Shown: positions 1 to 6,083 of the stretch, piece by piece
Layout of the letters: each line of letters starts with the position of its first letter
Position numbering within the stretch: position 1 is the stretch's first letter
Source: Pseudomonadota bacterium
Lineage (GTDB): Bacteria; Pseudomonadota; Gammaproteobacteria; Pseudomonadales; Cellvibrionaceae
Length of the DNA: 12,540 nt
Reading direction: 5' to 3'
Assembly: GCA_023416875.1 (NCBI GenBank)
Contig: JAEZGT010000130.1
Span: 1-12,540 of the forward strand
Program-made: the position numbers and the translations under genes
The notes under the pieces: model-generated
The model's input: only the letters and a program-made list of their open reading frames with translations
What the model was told of the DNA's origin: nothing
Database searches by the model: none

Positions 1-459
1 AGCGCGGCCTATATTGATGTGCAGCTCAGGATCGAGAGTGTTTACCAGCGATAATTGCACACAGGGAATATCTGCAGCAGGATACAGAATCGACAGCGGC
101 ACAAAAAGCCCGTGATCAAATCCGCGCTCATCATCAAGTGCAGATTCAATCCCAGCATCACTCAATACGTGGTGAATTTTCTGCGCGAGCGACGGATTAC
201 CAGGACAGGGATATTGAATTTCGTAAGACTCAGGCGGAAAGCCATAATAATCGTAAATTAGTCCAGGATTAGCGCCCGACGTTATCGTCGGAACCCGCGC
301 TTCCCAATGCGCGCTGACGACCACAATCGCATCTGGTTTTGGCAACAAGGTTGCGATATGTTGCAGGCAGGAAACCATCTCTCGATGATTCTCATCACCC
401 AGCAAAGGCAAAGGTCCGCCACCGTGGGAAAGGAATAAAGCTTTATAAGGATTGTTCAT
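1..459 (-). CDS. ygiD: 4,5-DOPA-type extradiol dioxygenase (LigB/YgiD family), partial
   Basis: Only the first 153 residues are present; the gene runs off the left edge of the window. They match the N-terminal part of class III extradiol ring-cleavage dioxygenases of the YgiD/DODA type, cytoplasmic metal enzymes of about 260 residues that open catechol rings such as L-DOPA. Visible hallmarks are SHGGGP with His12, SAHWE with His51, the DYYGFPPE segment (residues 70-77) and FDHGLFVPL with His116; in this family conserved histidines at such places bind the metal or act in catalysis. The start is the ATG at 457-459, since the family signature begins only ten residues later, but the Shine-Dalgarno is weak. 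It lies downstream of the acetyltransferase gene on the same strand, with 94 bases between. The physiological substrate cannot be told from sequence; YgiD-like proteins are often annotated only by homology. Confidence 0.88.
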   Translation of the reverse strand, partial: MNNPYKALFLSHGGGPLPLLGDENHREMVSCLQHIATLLPKPDAIVVVSAHWEARVPTITSGANPGLIYDYYGFPPESYEIQYPCPGNPSLAQKIHHVLSDAGIESALDDERGFDHGLFVPLSILYPAADIPCVQLSLVNTLDPELHINIGRA

Positions 460-553
460 GAGACATTTACTCTATTTGAGTTAATCTGCGTTGAATAAAT
501 TTTAGAATCATTTGCTCCACAATCTCCGCTGCTCCTGGTTTTCTATCATTTTT

Positions 554-997
554 TTACTCAACAAAGGACTTTACTATTAAATAGTGCGGACCTATACCGT
601 CAATCATAAACTCCCCGGATATAACGCTGTATCCCGCTTTTGCATAAAACCCGATAGCAGAACTTCTCGCGTTTGCCCACATAACTGAGGCGCCGATTCT
701 TTTTGCGTAACTTTCTGCGGCAGCCAGCAGCAACGAGCCAACGCCTTGCCCTCTATAAGCCCTGCTCGTCGCCATTGCCCGGATCTGCCATGCGCTTTCT
801 TGGTGAATCGCTTGATGTCCTTTGCGATAAACCGACACTACACCTACGATATCCCCTGCCTCATCTATTGCACCAAAATGCCGGGTATCGGGAGCATCAT
901 CGCCTTCAAAGATGCAGGCCGAGATATCCTTTCCGGGCCTAAGAATCTCGTTTCTAAGAGGCAAAGTCTGTTTTGAGGGAATTTCTTTAATTTTCAT
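554..997 (-). CDS. GNAT family N-acetyltransferase
   Basis: A 147-residue protein of typical single-domain GNAT length, expected to transfer an acetyl group from acetyl-CoA to an amine; the substrate is unknown. The acetyl-CoA pyrophosphate-binding motif A is clear: WQIRAMAT (residues 70-77) forms the central strand and RGQGVG (82-87) is the Q/RxxGxG/A loop, followed by the helix SLLLAAAESYAKR. The later segment with ANARSSAIGFYAKAGY (109-123) is the usual motif B, with the Tyr often used as general acid. The N-terminal part, with ILRPGK and a DDAPDT acidic stretch (33-38), resembles a small GNAT subfamily of unassigned function. The ATG at 995-997 has no strong Shine-Dalgarno. The gene is in the A/T-richer left part, same strand as its neighbours, with short gaps but no proof of an operon. 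Confidence 0.86.
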   Translation of the reverse strand: MKIKEIPSKQTLPLRNEILRPGKDISACIFEGDDAPDTRHFGAIDEAGDIVGVVSVYRKGHQAIHQESAWQIRAMATSRAYRGQGVGSLLLAAAESYAKRIGASVMWANARSSAIGFYAKAGYSVISGEFMIDGIGPHYLIVKSFVE

Positions 998-1022
998 ATC
1001 GCAATCTATTCAGGAATCTCAG

Positions 1023-1226
1023 TTAGGTGACCCAATACATCAAAGCCAAAGAGACGATTAGACCACCGGTAACATATCTTAGATCTTCTTCATAAATAGA
1101 AAAGATGATTTGCGATATTGGCGGAAAGAAAAAATTTAAGGCGGCGCACATCACTGACACATTAAGTCCCTTAACGATTGACCATATCCACGCCATCACA
1201 AAGATAATGATTGCAACTATTTCCAT
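1023..1226 (-). CDS. small hydrophobic membrane protein
   Basis: A 67-residue, very hydrophobic protein that I do not recognise. Residues 2-18 form a first membrane segment, about 24-44 is a second, less certain one containing FFFPP, and 50-66 is a third; a short charged loop with YEEDLR lies near 45-50. The open frame is supported by a good Shine-Dalgarno (GAGGA) placed five bases before the ATG at 1224-1226. It lies between the acetyltransferase (25 bases downstream) and the oxidoreductase (89 bases upstream), all on one strand. A hairpin upstream may separate it from the oxidoreductase, so it probably has its own promoter or is cotranscribed with the acetyltransferase. Function unknown. 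Confidence 0.65.
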   Translation of the reverse strand: MEIVAIIIFVMAWIWSIVKGLNVSVMCAALNFFFPPISQIIFSIYEEDLRYVTGGLIVSLALMYWVT

Positions 1227-1286
1227 ATATTCCTCACTCCAGTGTTTTGTTCAGATCGCCATCTGAAAAATCTGGCGAAATCAATT

Positions 1287-1317
1287 AATTGACCCGCCAA
1301 ATGGCGGGTTGATTTTT
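1287..1317 (-). terminator. stem-loop after the oxidoreductase gene, likely terminator
   Basis: The arms ACCCGCC (1292-1298) and GGCGGGT (1303-1309) pair perfectly around an AAAT loop, and the stem can be extended by A/T and G-U pairs to about 12 bp (1287-1314). It sits immediately after the stop codon of the medium-chain oxidoreductase (1316-1318). The U-run is better on the plus-strand side (TTTTT at 1313-1317) than in the minus direction, so it may be a weak or bidirectional terminator. Confidence 0.45.
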
Positions 1318-2320
1318 ACAATCCCGTGAGCACAATTTTGCCGCGCGCTTTGCCGGATTCAATCAAGGCGTGTGCGCGCTTGAGATTGTCGGCGTTGATG
1401 GTGCCGAAGTTTTCATTGATGGTGGTGCGTATTTTTCCATCATCCACCATATTCGCCACTATATTTAAAATGCTGTGCTGCTGAGCGATATCGTCGGTGG
1501 TGTAAAGGGCGCGGGTGAACATCAGCTCCCAATGCAGAGACAGGCTTTTGCGTTTGAGCAATTTGATATCAAATGACTCAGGATCATCGATCAAGCCAAA
1601 TTTTCCCTGGGGCTTGATGACTTCGACGATCTGGCTGATGTGCTGATCCGAGTGGGTGAGGCTGACGACATAATCCGGTTGTATTTTCAGCGCGCCCAGT
1701 TGTTCGGCGAATGACGCATGGTGATCGATCACATGATGCGCGCCCATTTCCTTCACCCAATTTTTGGTTTCCTCCCGCGAGGCGGTGCCAATAATGGTGA
1801 GATCCGTGAGTTGGCGGGCGAGTTGAACCATAATCGAACCCACACCACCGGCGGCACCGACAATCAGAATGGCTTTACCGCCAGCGCCGGGTTTGATTTC
1901 CAGACGATCAAATAACATTTCCCAGGCGGTGAGACTGGTAAGCGGCAGTGCCGCTGCGGCTGGAAAATCGAGGGTTTTTGGCATTTTTCCGGCTATGCGC
2001 TCGTCCACCAAATGAAATTCGCTGTTGCTGCCTGGACGCGCGATAGAGCCCGCATACCAAACGTGGTCGCCGGGTTTAAACAATGTAACTTCCGGCCCCG
2101 TGGCGCGCACGACGCCCGCCGCATCCCAGCCGAGCACTCGCCATTCCCCTGAGGGCGGCGCCATGCCGCGGCGCACTTTGGTGTCCACCGGATTCACCGA
2201 CACCGCGCGTACATCCACCAATAAATCCCGTCCCGTCGCGAACGGCTCGGGCAAATCGATATCCACCAGCGCCTGCGGGTGATCGATGGGATACGACTTC
2301 TGATAGCCCACAGCTTTCAT
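1316..2320 (-). CDS. zinc-type alcohol dehydrogenase-like / quinone oxidoreductase (MDR superfamily)
   Basis: A 334-residue cytoplasmic medium-chain dehydrogenase/reductase, full length for the family, expected to reduce a quinone, enone or carbonyl with NAD(P)H. It looks like the group annotated as zinc-binding alcohol dehydrogenase family proteins (TIGR02817 type). Visible: N-terminal GroES-like domain with SVNPVDTKVRRG (41-52) and GWDAAGVV (64-71); Rossmann domain with the dinucleotide loop VGAAGGVGS (154-162); an AHHVIDH segment further on. The cysteine ligands of zinc alcohol dehydrogenases are not apparent, which fits the quinone oxidoreductase branch. The start is firm: AGGAGG lies four bases before the ATG at 2318-2320. 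The thioredoxin gene ends eight bases upstream and its stop codon overlaps this Shine-Dalgarno, so the two are very likely cotranscribed and translationally coupled. The true substrate is unknown. Confidence 0.88.
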   Translation of the reverse strand: MKAVGYQKSYPIDHPQALVDIDLPEPFATGRDLLVDVRAVSVNPVDTKVRRGMAPPSGEWRVLGWDAAGVVRATGPEVTLFKPGDHVWYAGSIARPGSNSEFHLVDERIAGKMPKTLDFPAAAALPLTSLTAWEMLFDRLEIKPGAGGKAILIVGAAGGVGSIMVQLARQLTDLTIIGTASREETKNWVKEMGAHHVIDHHASFAEQLGALKIQPDYVVSLTHSDQHISQIVEVIKPQGKFGLIDDPESFDIKLLKRKSLSLHWELMFTRALYTTDDIAQQHSILNIVANMVDDGKIRTTINENFGTINADNLKRAHALIESGKARGKIVLTGL

Positions 2321-2328
2321 AACGCCTC

Positions 2329-2652
2329 CTAAAGCGCTTTATCAATAATGGTTTTCAGTTTATTCGCGGTATTGACGCCCACCTGAACATCCACGGGTTT
2401 GCCGTCTTTGAACAAAATGAGAGTGGGAATGCTGCGGATATTGTACTGACCGGCAATGGCGCCGTCCTGGTCCACGTCCAGTTTGACGATATCCACGCGA
2501 TCCGCGTATTCACTCGCTAATACCTCCAAAACCGGCGCCTGCGCGCGACACGGTCCGCACCAGTCCGCATAAAAATCCACTAAGACTGGACGATTGTTGT
2601 CGATCACTCGCTGCTGAAAGTTGCTTTGGTTGACTTGGGGTAGGTTTGCCAT
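2329..2652 (-). CDS. trxA: thioredoxin
   Basis: A 107-residue protein with the normal length and all landmarks of a cytoplasmic thioredoxin, the dithiol reductant that keeps protein cysteines reduced. DFYADWCGPC (26-35) carries the redox pair Cys32 and Cys35, SIPT (74-77) holds the cis-proline opposite the active site, and LFKDGKPV (80-87) is the usual strand-turn. No signal peptide is seen. The ATG at 2650-2652 is preceded by a modest purine stretch. It is the first gene of a pair with the oxidoreductase and lies 78 bases downstream of the lpxR-like gene on the same strand. It may be an accessory thioredoxin rather than the housekeeping copy, which in gammaproteobacteria usually sits beside rho; that is inference from context, so the symbol trxA marks the family only. 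Confidence 0.93.
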   Translation of the reverse strand: MANLPQVNQSNFQQRVIDNNRPVLVDFYADWCGPCRAQAPVLEVLASEYADRVDIVKLDVDQDGAIAGQYNIRSIPTLILFKDGKPVDVQVGVNTANKLKTIIDKAL

Positions 2653-2730
2653 ATTTGGTTTCTCTTGTGAAGAAAAATGATTGATTGCGGAATTCCGCGT
2701 TTGTTACAGAAAAATAAATTGAATAATCCG

Positions 2731-3783
2731 TTATTCGAAGTTGTGACCTAACATCACACCGCCCCACACCACATTACGGTCGCCATGGCCATCGCGAATT
2801 TCCGAAGTGTGGCCGCGCAGCCCGTAGCTGATAAAAAAGCCGTTGGAAAATCCGTGGGTGTAACCCAACCACGCTTCCACCACGACGTGGCGCAAATCGC
2901 CGCTGGAATATTCCACTGCGGAATCCCGCCATTGCCCCTGTAAAAAGGCGTTATACAGGCGCGCCTTGACCGCGATACCGGCCCAGAAAAATCGCTCCAC
3001 GGAGCGATTATTGAGCTGCGCGGAAGTCTCCGCATAACTCGCCTGTTCCGGATGGAAATTGTGCCAAGCGGAGTTCAGATGCCCCGTGCGGAAATTCAAG
3101 CCCCAGCTGGCCTCGGTGATATATCCAACCGAAACACTTTGGGTGTGTTTGATTTCCAATTTATCCGTGGGCGCGGTTAATAATTTCTGCCGCGCCAAGC
3201 TGTAGCGCAAAGTCGGTTCGCCGCCGTCAGAAATCTGATGACGCCAGCCCTGGGGTGCGTCACCTTCCAGCAGGCTGTGCAGCCCTTTCTGCAAATCGCC
3301 CACCACGTCGAGACCGAGCAAACCCAAGGTCAACTGCGAACTTATGACGGTTCCGGTGAGAGGATAAATGCGCTCACTGCGAGTCGACGCGTACACCAGG
3401 CTCGCATAGGGCCGGTCGCCGGAATTGGCGACGGGGTTTTCGATGTCTTCCGGAGTAAATCCATAAAGGCCAATCTCCACCCCGCGGCGGGTCGCCTTTT
3501 CGAGACCGAGTCGGCTGTCAAGCCACTCAAGTGGCTGCGCCACTGCTGTTGGTGTCGCGGAATCGGATATGTGCAGCAGACTCAATCCGTAGGTGTAGTC
3601 CTGATCACGGCTTCCGGGGACCAGGAAGTCATTATCGAACCCGACTGCCCAACGGTCGCAACTCAGTGTTTCACTTACCAGCGGAGTATGTGCAGATACC
3701 CGCGCTTCCAAACCGTCCGCTGCCGCATCGGCGTGTGCGCCCAGCAAAACCAAAGTGCTTAGCCATAGCAGAAACCATTTCAT
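2731..3783 (-). CDS. lpxR: LpxR-like outer-membrane lipid A deacylase (DUF2219 family)
   Basis: A 350-residue exported protein resembling LpxR, the outer-membrane beta-barrel that in Salmonella removes the 3'-acyloxyacyl group of lipid A. A signal peptide (residues 1 to about 20, KWFLLWLSTLVLLG then AHADA) is followed by FDNDFLVPGSRDQDYTYG (49-66), where Asn51-Asp52 match the conserved N-D of LpxR; GDRPYA (122-127), a family hallmark; and GLHSLLEGDAPQGWRHQ (167-183), where His169 is the likely catalytic histidine. The rest has the alternating pattern of barrel strands. I chose the ATG at 3781-3783, not the in-frame one at 3811-3813: GGAGAG lies four bases before it, the signal peptide then begins properly, and the longer version would run through an operator. 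Two GACCGGTC sites precede it, next to the TetR gene. The activity is inferred from family; the pairing with a TetR regulator is unusual to me. Confidence 0.82.
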   Translation of the reverse strand: MKWFLLWLSTLVLLGAHADAAADGLEARVSAHTPLVSETLSCDRWAVGFDNDFLVPGSRDQDYTYGLSLLHISDSATPTAVAQPLEWLDSRLGLEKATRRGVEIGLYGFTPEDIENPVANSGDRPYASLVYASTRSERIYPLTGTVISSQLTLGLLGLDVVGDLQKGLHSLLEGDAPQGWRHQISDGGEPTLRYSLARQKLLTAPTDKLEIKHTQSVSVGYITEASWGLNFRTGHLNSAWHNFHPEQASYAETSAQLNNRSVERFFWAGIAVKARLYNAFLQGQWRDSAVEYSSGDLRHVVVEAWLGYTHGFSNGFFISYGLRGHTSEIRDGHGDRNVVWGGVMLGHNFE

Positions 3784-3798
3784 AACTCTCTCCAAAGT

Positions 3799-3806
3799 GA
3801 CCGGTC
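3799..3806. promoter_or_regulatory. GACCGGTC operator, lpxR-proximal copy
   Basis: Perfect 8-bp palindrome GACCGGTC with flanks (plus strand AGT before, GTCT after) similar to the other two copies. It lies 15 bases before the chosen lpxR-like start codon, downstream of the inferred transcription start, where a bound repressor would block elongation or initiation. Recognition by the adjacent TetR protein is inferred from the shared motif. Confidence 0.75.
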
Positions 3807-3812
3807 GTCTCA

Positions 3813-3842
3813 AACATAATGACCGGTCGGCTTATCTTTCGA
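3813..3842 (-). promoter_or_regulatory. putative sigma-70 promoter of the lpxR-like gene
   Basis: Read on the minus strand: a -35-like TCGAAA (3837-3842), an 18-base spacer and a -10-like TATGTT (3813-3818). The boxes are mediocre, but the layout matches the tetR promoter, with the operator lying in the spacer in both cases. That shared arrangement is the main support. Confidence 0.45.
3821..3828. promoter_or_regulatory. GACCGGTC operator, promoter copy of the lpxR-like gene
   Basis: Second GACCGGTC palindrome, 22 bp centre to centre from the first, which is about two helical turns, so both sites face the same side of the DNA. It lies in the spacer of the inferred lpxR-like promoter. Its right flank (CGGCTTAT after GGT) resembles that of the tetR site (CGTCTTAT), so the recognised motif is likely longer than 8 bp. 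Confidence 0.75.
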
Positions 3843-3857
3843 TAAAAATAAGTACCC

Positions 3858-4436
3858 CTAAAAAATAACGTTCAACATGCCCAGAAACGCATCCAGGGGC
3901 TCACGGCATTTGGATGCCTTCGACCGCATGATGGCACCCTCCCAAGCATTAAAAAGAAATTCGGCAGCCTGGGTTGGCTCCATCGGCCGGGTGAGGTCTC
4001 CACGCTCCTGAGCCTCCCGTAACGCCTGGGCGATCAGCCCGGTGACTTGCTTGAACTTGCGATGCAGCAACTGGCGAATGGGATCCGAGCTGTCCGACAT
4101 CTCCTGGCACATGTTGCCGAGGAAGCAGCCGTCGCGAAATTCATTATCACAAGCGTGCGCCGCCCCAGTTTCGAAGTAAGTGCGCAGTCGTACTAATGGC
4201 GGCATCTCAACAGCGGTGAGGATGCTCTCGGCAGAACAGCGTACAGAGTTGGCGGTGAATTCCACCGCTTCTAACGCGAAAGCTTCCTTGCTTTCGAAGT
4301 AGTTGTAGAACGAGCCTTTGGGCACACCGGCGGCATCCACTATGTCTTTGACGCTGGTGCCGTTGTAGCCCTGACGTACCATCACCTCTATGCCCGCCTG
4401 GAGGATTTCGTCTTTTTTCCGGTCGCGCTTGCTCAT
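3858..4436 (-). CDS. TetR/AcrR family regulator, NemR-like
   Basis: A 192-residue TetR repressor of normal length. The N-terminal helix-turn-helix is clear: ILQAGIEVMVRQGYNGTSVKDI (11-32) leads to VPKGSFYNYFESKEAF (38-53), the classical recognition-helix signature. The C-terminal ligand domain holds four of the protein's five cysteines at or after residue 96 (Cys96, Cys104, Cys110, Cys177; the fifth is Cys67). Cys96 and Cys104 appear to line up with cysteines of E. coli NemR, whose Cys106 senses electrophiles and hypochlorite; I aligned this by eye, so it is inference. The ATG at 4434-4436 follows a weak GGCGG. A GACCGGTC palindrome lies in its promoter and two more lie before the next gene downstream (lpxR-like), so autorepression and control of that gene are likely. 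The inducer is unknown; a substrate-binding TetR of the AcrR type is the alternative. Confidence 0.92.
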   Translation of the reverse strand: MSKRDRKKDEILQAGIEVMVRQGYNGTSVKDIVDAAGVPKGSFYNYFESKEAFALEAVEFTANSVRCSAESILTAVEMPPLVRLRTYFETGAAHACDNEFRDGCFLGNMCQEMSDSSDPIRQLLHRKFKQVTGLIAQALREAQERGDLTRPMEPTQAAEFLFNAWEGAIMRSKASKCREPLDAFLGMLNVIF

Positions 4437-4468
4437 GGTGCCGCCTGATGATCGTTAATGAACGGCAC

Positions 4469-4496
4469 TTTATATGACCGGTCGTCTTATTTCAAA
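4469..4496 (-). promoter_or_regulatory. tetR promoter with operator in its spacer
   Basis: On the minus strand TTTGAA (4491-4496) and TATAAA (4469-4474), separated by 16 bases, form a credible sigma-70 promoter about 30-60 bases before the tetR start codon. The GACCGGTC palindrome occupies the spacer, so a bound repressor would exclude RNA polymerase. Confidence 0.6.
4476..4483. promoter_or_regulatory. GACCGGTC operator of the tetR gene
   Basis: Third copy of the palindrome, flanked on the plus strand by ATAT before and GTCTTAT after. Aligning the three copies gives the minus-strand consensus ATAAGnCGACCGGTCAT. I saw no further copy of the 8-mer in the window, which ties the motif to this regulator and the lpxR-like gene. 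Confidence 0.78.
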
Positions 4497-4590
4497 GAAT
4501 GTTTCATGCTTAGATTTAGATCGAAAGGTTATCAGCGGAATATGCCTCACCGTCCTTGGCTCGGCAGTGGTTGTTAGAGGTAAAAGCAGT

Positions 4591-4968
4591 CTAGAGGCTC
4601 TGGCAATCGATAGCGGGGTTGTGCTGAGCGATGAACATCTTCTGCTCCACCAGCCGAGCCTTCTGTTGCTCGTCCAGAAGTGCGTACTGCGACGGCTGTT
4701 CCAGGTAGGCAATTTCTTGTTGCAGCTCGCTGATATCCGTTTTGATCGCGTTTACGGACTGATTGAGTGCAGCGCAGGTCTGCGGGCGGATGATGGGATC
4801 CATGTCGTGCAAGTCGGTGAGAATTTCCTCTTTTCCCTCTCGCATGCTTTCGGTTTTTTCCTCGATGGCGGCGAGCTTGTGCTCCAGCTCCACCAGTTTG
4901 GAATTCCCCTGCGCCCAAACCGGCGCTACAGCGCATAAGACGAACCACAAGAGCATTTTTTTCTTCAT
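4591..4968 (-). CDS. small exported protein with coiled-coil character, unknown function
   Basis: I do not recognise this 125-residue protein. Residues 1-19 form a signal peptide (MKKKMLLWFVLCAVAPVWA), probably cut before QGN, so the mature protein should be periplasmic. The next stretch, KLVELEHKLAAIEEKTESM (about 23-41), and SELQQEIAYLEQ further on have heptad-like leucine/isoleucine spacing suggesting helical coiled coils. The mature part has only two cysteines, one in PQTCAAL and one near the C-terminus in AIDC, which could form a disulfide. The frame stays open upstream to 5133 and offers ATGs at 4975-4977 and 5131-5133, but the start at 4966-4968 gives a proper signal peptide and has GGA nine bases before it. 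It lies upstream of tetR on the same strand, yet the tetR promoter is between them, so it is probably transcribed separately. Confidence 0.6.
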   Translation of the reverse strand: MKKKMLLWFVLCAVAPVWAQGNSKLVELEHKLAAIEEKTESMREGKEEILTDLHDMDPIIRPQTCAALNQSVNAIKTDISELQQEIAYLEQPSQYALLDEQQKARLVEQKMFIAQHNPAIDCQSL

Positions 4969-5292
4969 AAACGCCATTCCAAAGTTGTTACGGTCGCTGT
5001 CTCCGGCAAAAACCAGGACCGGCAGATGGTAAAGGCAAAATGCGCGCCGCACCATGAATTTTTGTGGTGGCGCTGCGCGACAAATAACACGGCAAGCTCT
5101 CATCGCTTCAGCGTATTCGGCGCTCCCTTTCAATTCTTATCTACACTAATTATGCTGCCCATCACCTGTAGTCAAAACGCCAGCGGCGGACAACAGCAAG
5201 TGCTGAATTGAATTTTTTCACAGCCTCTGGCGAACATCTGCGCACCTTGGCAGGTCCATGGGAAACTGCTCATCGCTCCGGGAAACATAACA
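4969..5292. other. divergent intergenic region before tpiA
   Basis: About 320 bases separate the divergent exported protein and tpiA. I see no convincing gene: a 61-codon plus-strand frame (5026-5211) has no Shine-Dalgarno and no recognisable protein character. The region must carry promoters for both sides. The best plus-strand candidate is listed separately; none stood out on the minus strand. Confidence 0.5.
5128..5156 (+). promoter_or_regulatory. possible promoter of tpiA-fba
   Basis: TTTCAA (5128-5133), 17 bases, then TATGCT (5151-5156) is the best sigma-70-like pair upstream of tpiA in this stretch. It would leave a leader of about 130 bases. The -35 box is poor, so this is tentative. 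Confidence 0.3.
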
Positions 5293-6057
5293 ATGAAACG
5301 ACGCAAACCGATTGTGATAGCCAACTGGAAGCTCAACGGCGGGCTGGATCTGATTTGTGTTTCGGTCGCCTCTTTCATCGGCAAACACTTCGATGCCGAT
5401 ATCGCCATCTGCCCGCCCTATATTTACATGCGCGACATGATGACCTTTTTGCAATATTCGGAACTGCACATCGGCAGTCAGAATGTCAGCCGTTTTGAAT
5501 CCGGCGCTTATACCGGCGAAACCTCCGCACAAATGCTGAAGCAGGCCGGTTGCTCCCTGTGTTTGATCGGCCATTCCGAACGTCGTGCCATGTTTGGCGA
5601 AACCAATGAAGGCTGCAATATCAAAGTCCGCACGGTATTGAGCCACGATCTGCTGCCCGTGCTTTGTGTCGGCGAAAATCAACAGGAACGCGAAGCCAAC
5701 GTGACCGAAGAGGTGCTGTATAAACAATTGCATGAGGGATTGGCGGATATCGATCTTGAAAACAAAGATTTATGCATCGCTTATGAGCCCGTCTGGGCCA
5801 TAGGCACAGGACTTGCTGCCACTCCGCAAATTGCGCAGGACGTCCATCAATTTATTCGCGCGCAATTGAACGACCTATTCGGCTCCGCTAACGCCGACCG
5901 TCTGCGCATTTTGTACGGCGGCAGCGTAAACAAAGTGAATACAAAGGAATTATTGAGCCAGCCGGACGTGGACGGACTGCTGGTCGGCGGCGCGAGCCTC
6001 GATCCGGGGCATTTTCTTATCATCTGCCGCCAAGTATCGGATCTTGCGGTTGCATAA
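5293..6057 (+). CDS. tpiA: triosephosphate isomerase
   Basis: A 254-residue cytoplasmic (beta/alpha)8 barrel of normal length that interconverts dihydroxyacetone phosphate and glyceraldehyde 3-phosphate. All catalytic landmarks are present: NWKLNG with Lys13, IGHSERR with electrophile His94, AYEPVWAIGTG with the base Glu165 at the start of flexible loop 6, and the phosphate-binding YGGSV (208-212) and VGGASL (231-236). Phe or Leu substitutions around these motifs are minor. The ATG at 5293-5295 places NWK at the expected depth; a weak GGGA lies about ten bases before it. The class II aldolase gene follows after 26 bases on the same strand, so the two probably form one transcript. In many gammaproteobacteria the main tpiA lies next to secG; this one does not, so it may be a second copy or a moved gene (inference). 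Confidence 0.97.
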   Translation: MKRRKPIVIANWKLNGGLDLICVSVASFIGKHFDADIAICPPYIYMRDMMTFLQYSELHIGSQNVSRFESGAYTGETSAQMLKQAGCSLCLIGHSERRAMFGETNEGCNIKVRTVLSHDLLPVLCVGENQQEREANVTEEVLYKQLHEGLADIDLENKDLCIAYEPVWAIGTGLAATPQIAQDVHQFIRAQLNDLFGSANADRLRILYGGSVNKVNTKELLSQPDVDGLLVGGASLDPGHFLIICRQVSDLAVA

Positions 6058-6083
6058 CCTTTATTATTGATTAGGTGGACTAA

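Noticed and set aside
2687..2698. Palindrome GCGGAATTCCGC between the lpxR-like and thioredoxin genes as a terminator
   Set aside because: The hairpin would have only four stem pairs with a 4-base loop, and the T-run is nine or more bases away; too weak to call.
3238..3762. Plus-strand open frame of 174 codons opposite the lpxR-like gene
   Set aside because: The minus strand has a full family match with signal peptide and Shine-Dalgarno; this frame has no recognisable protein and is its antisense shadow.
3784..3813. Longer start for the lpxR-like gene at 3811-3813
   Set aside because: It would put ten non-signal residues before the signal peptide and run across an operator; the ATG at 3781-3783 has a good Shine-Dalgarno.
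5026..5211. Plus-strand 61-codon frame upstream of tpiA
   Set aside because: No ribosome binding site, mixed composition, no hydrophobic or domain pattern; lies in a divergent promoter region.
5218..5733. Minus-strand open frame of 171 codons opposite tpiA
   Set aside because: It lies almost wholly under the clearly coding tpiA sequence and shows no family signature.
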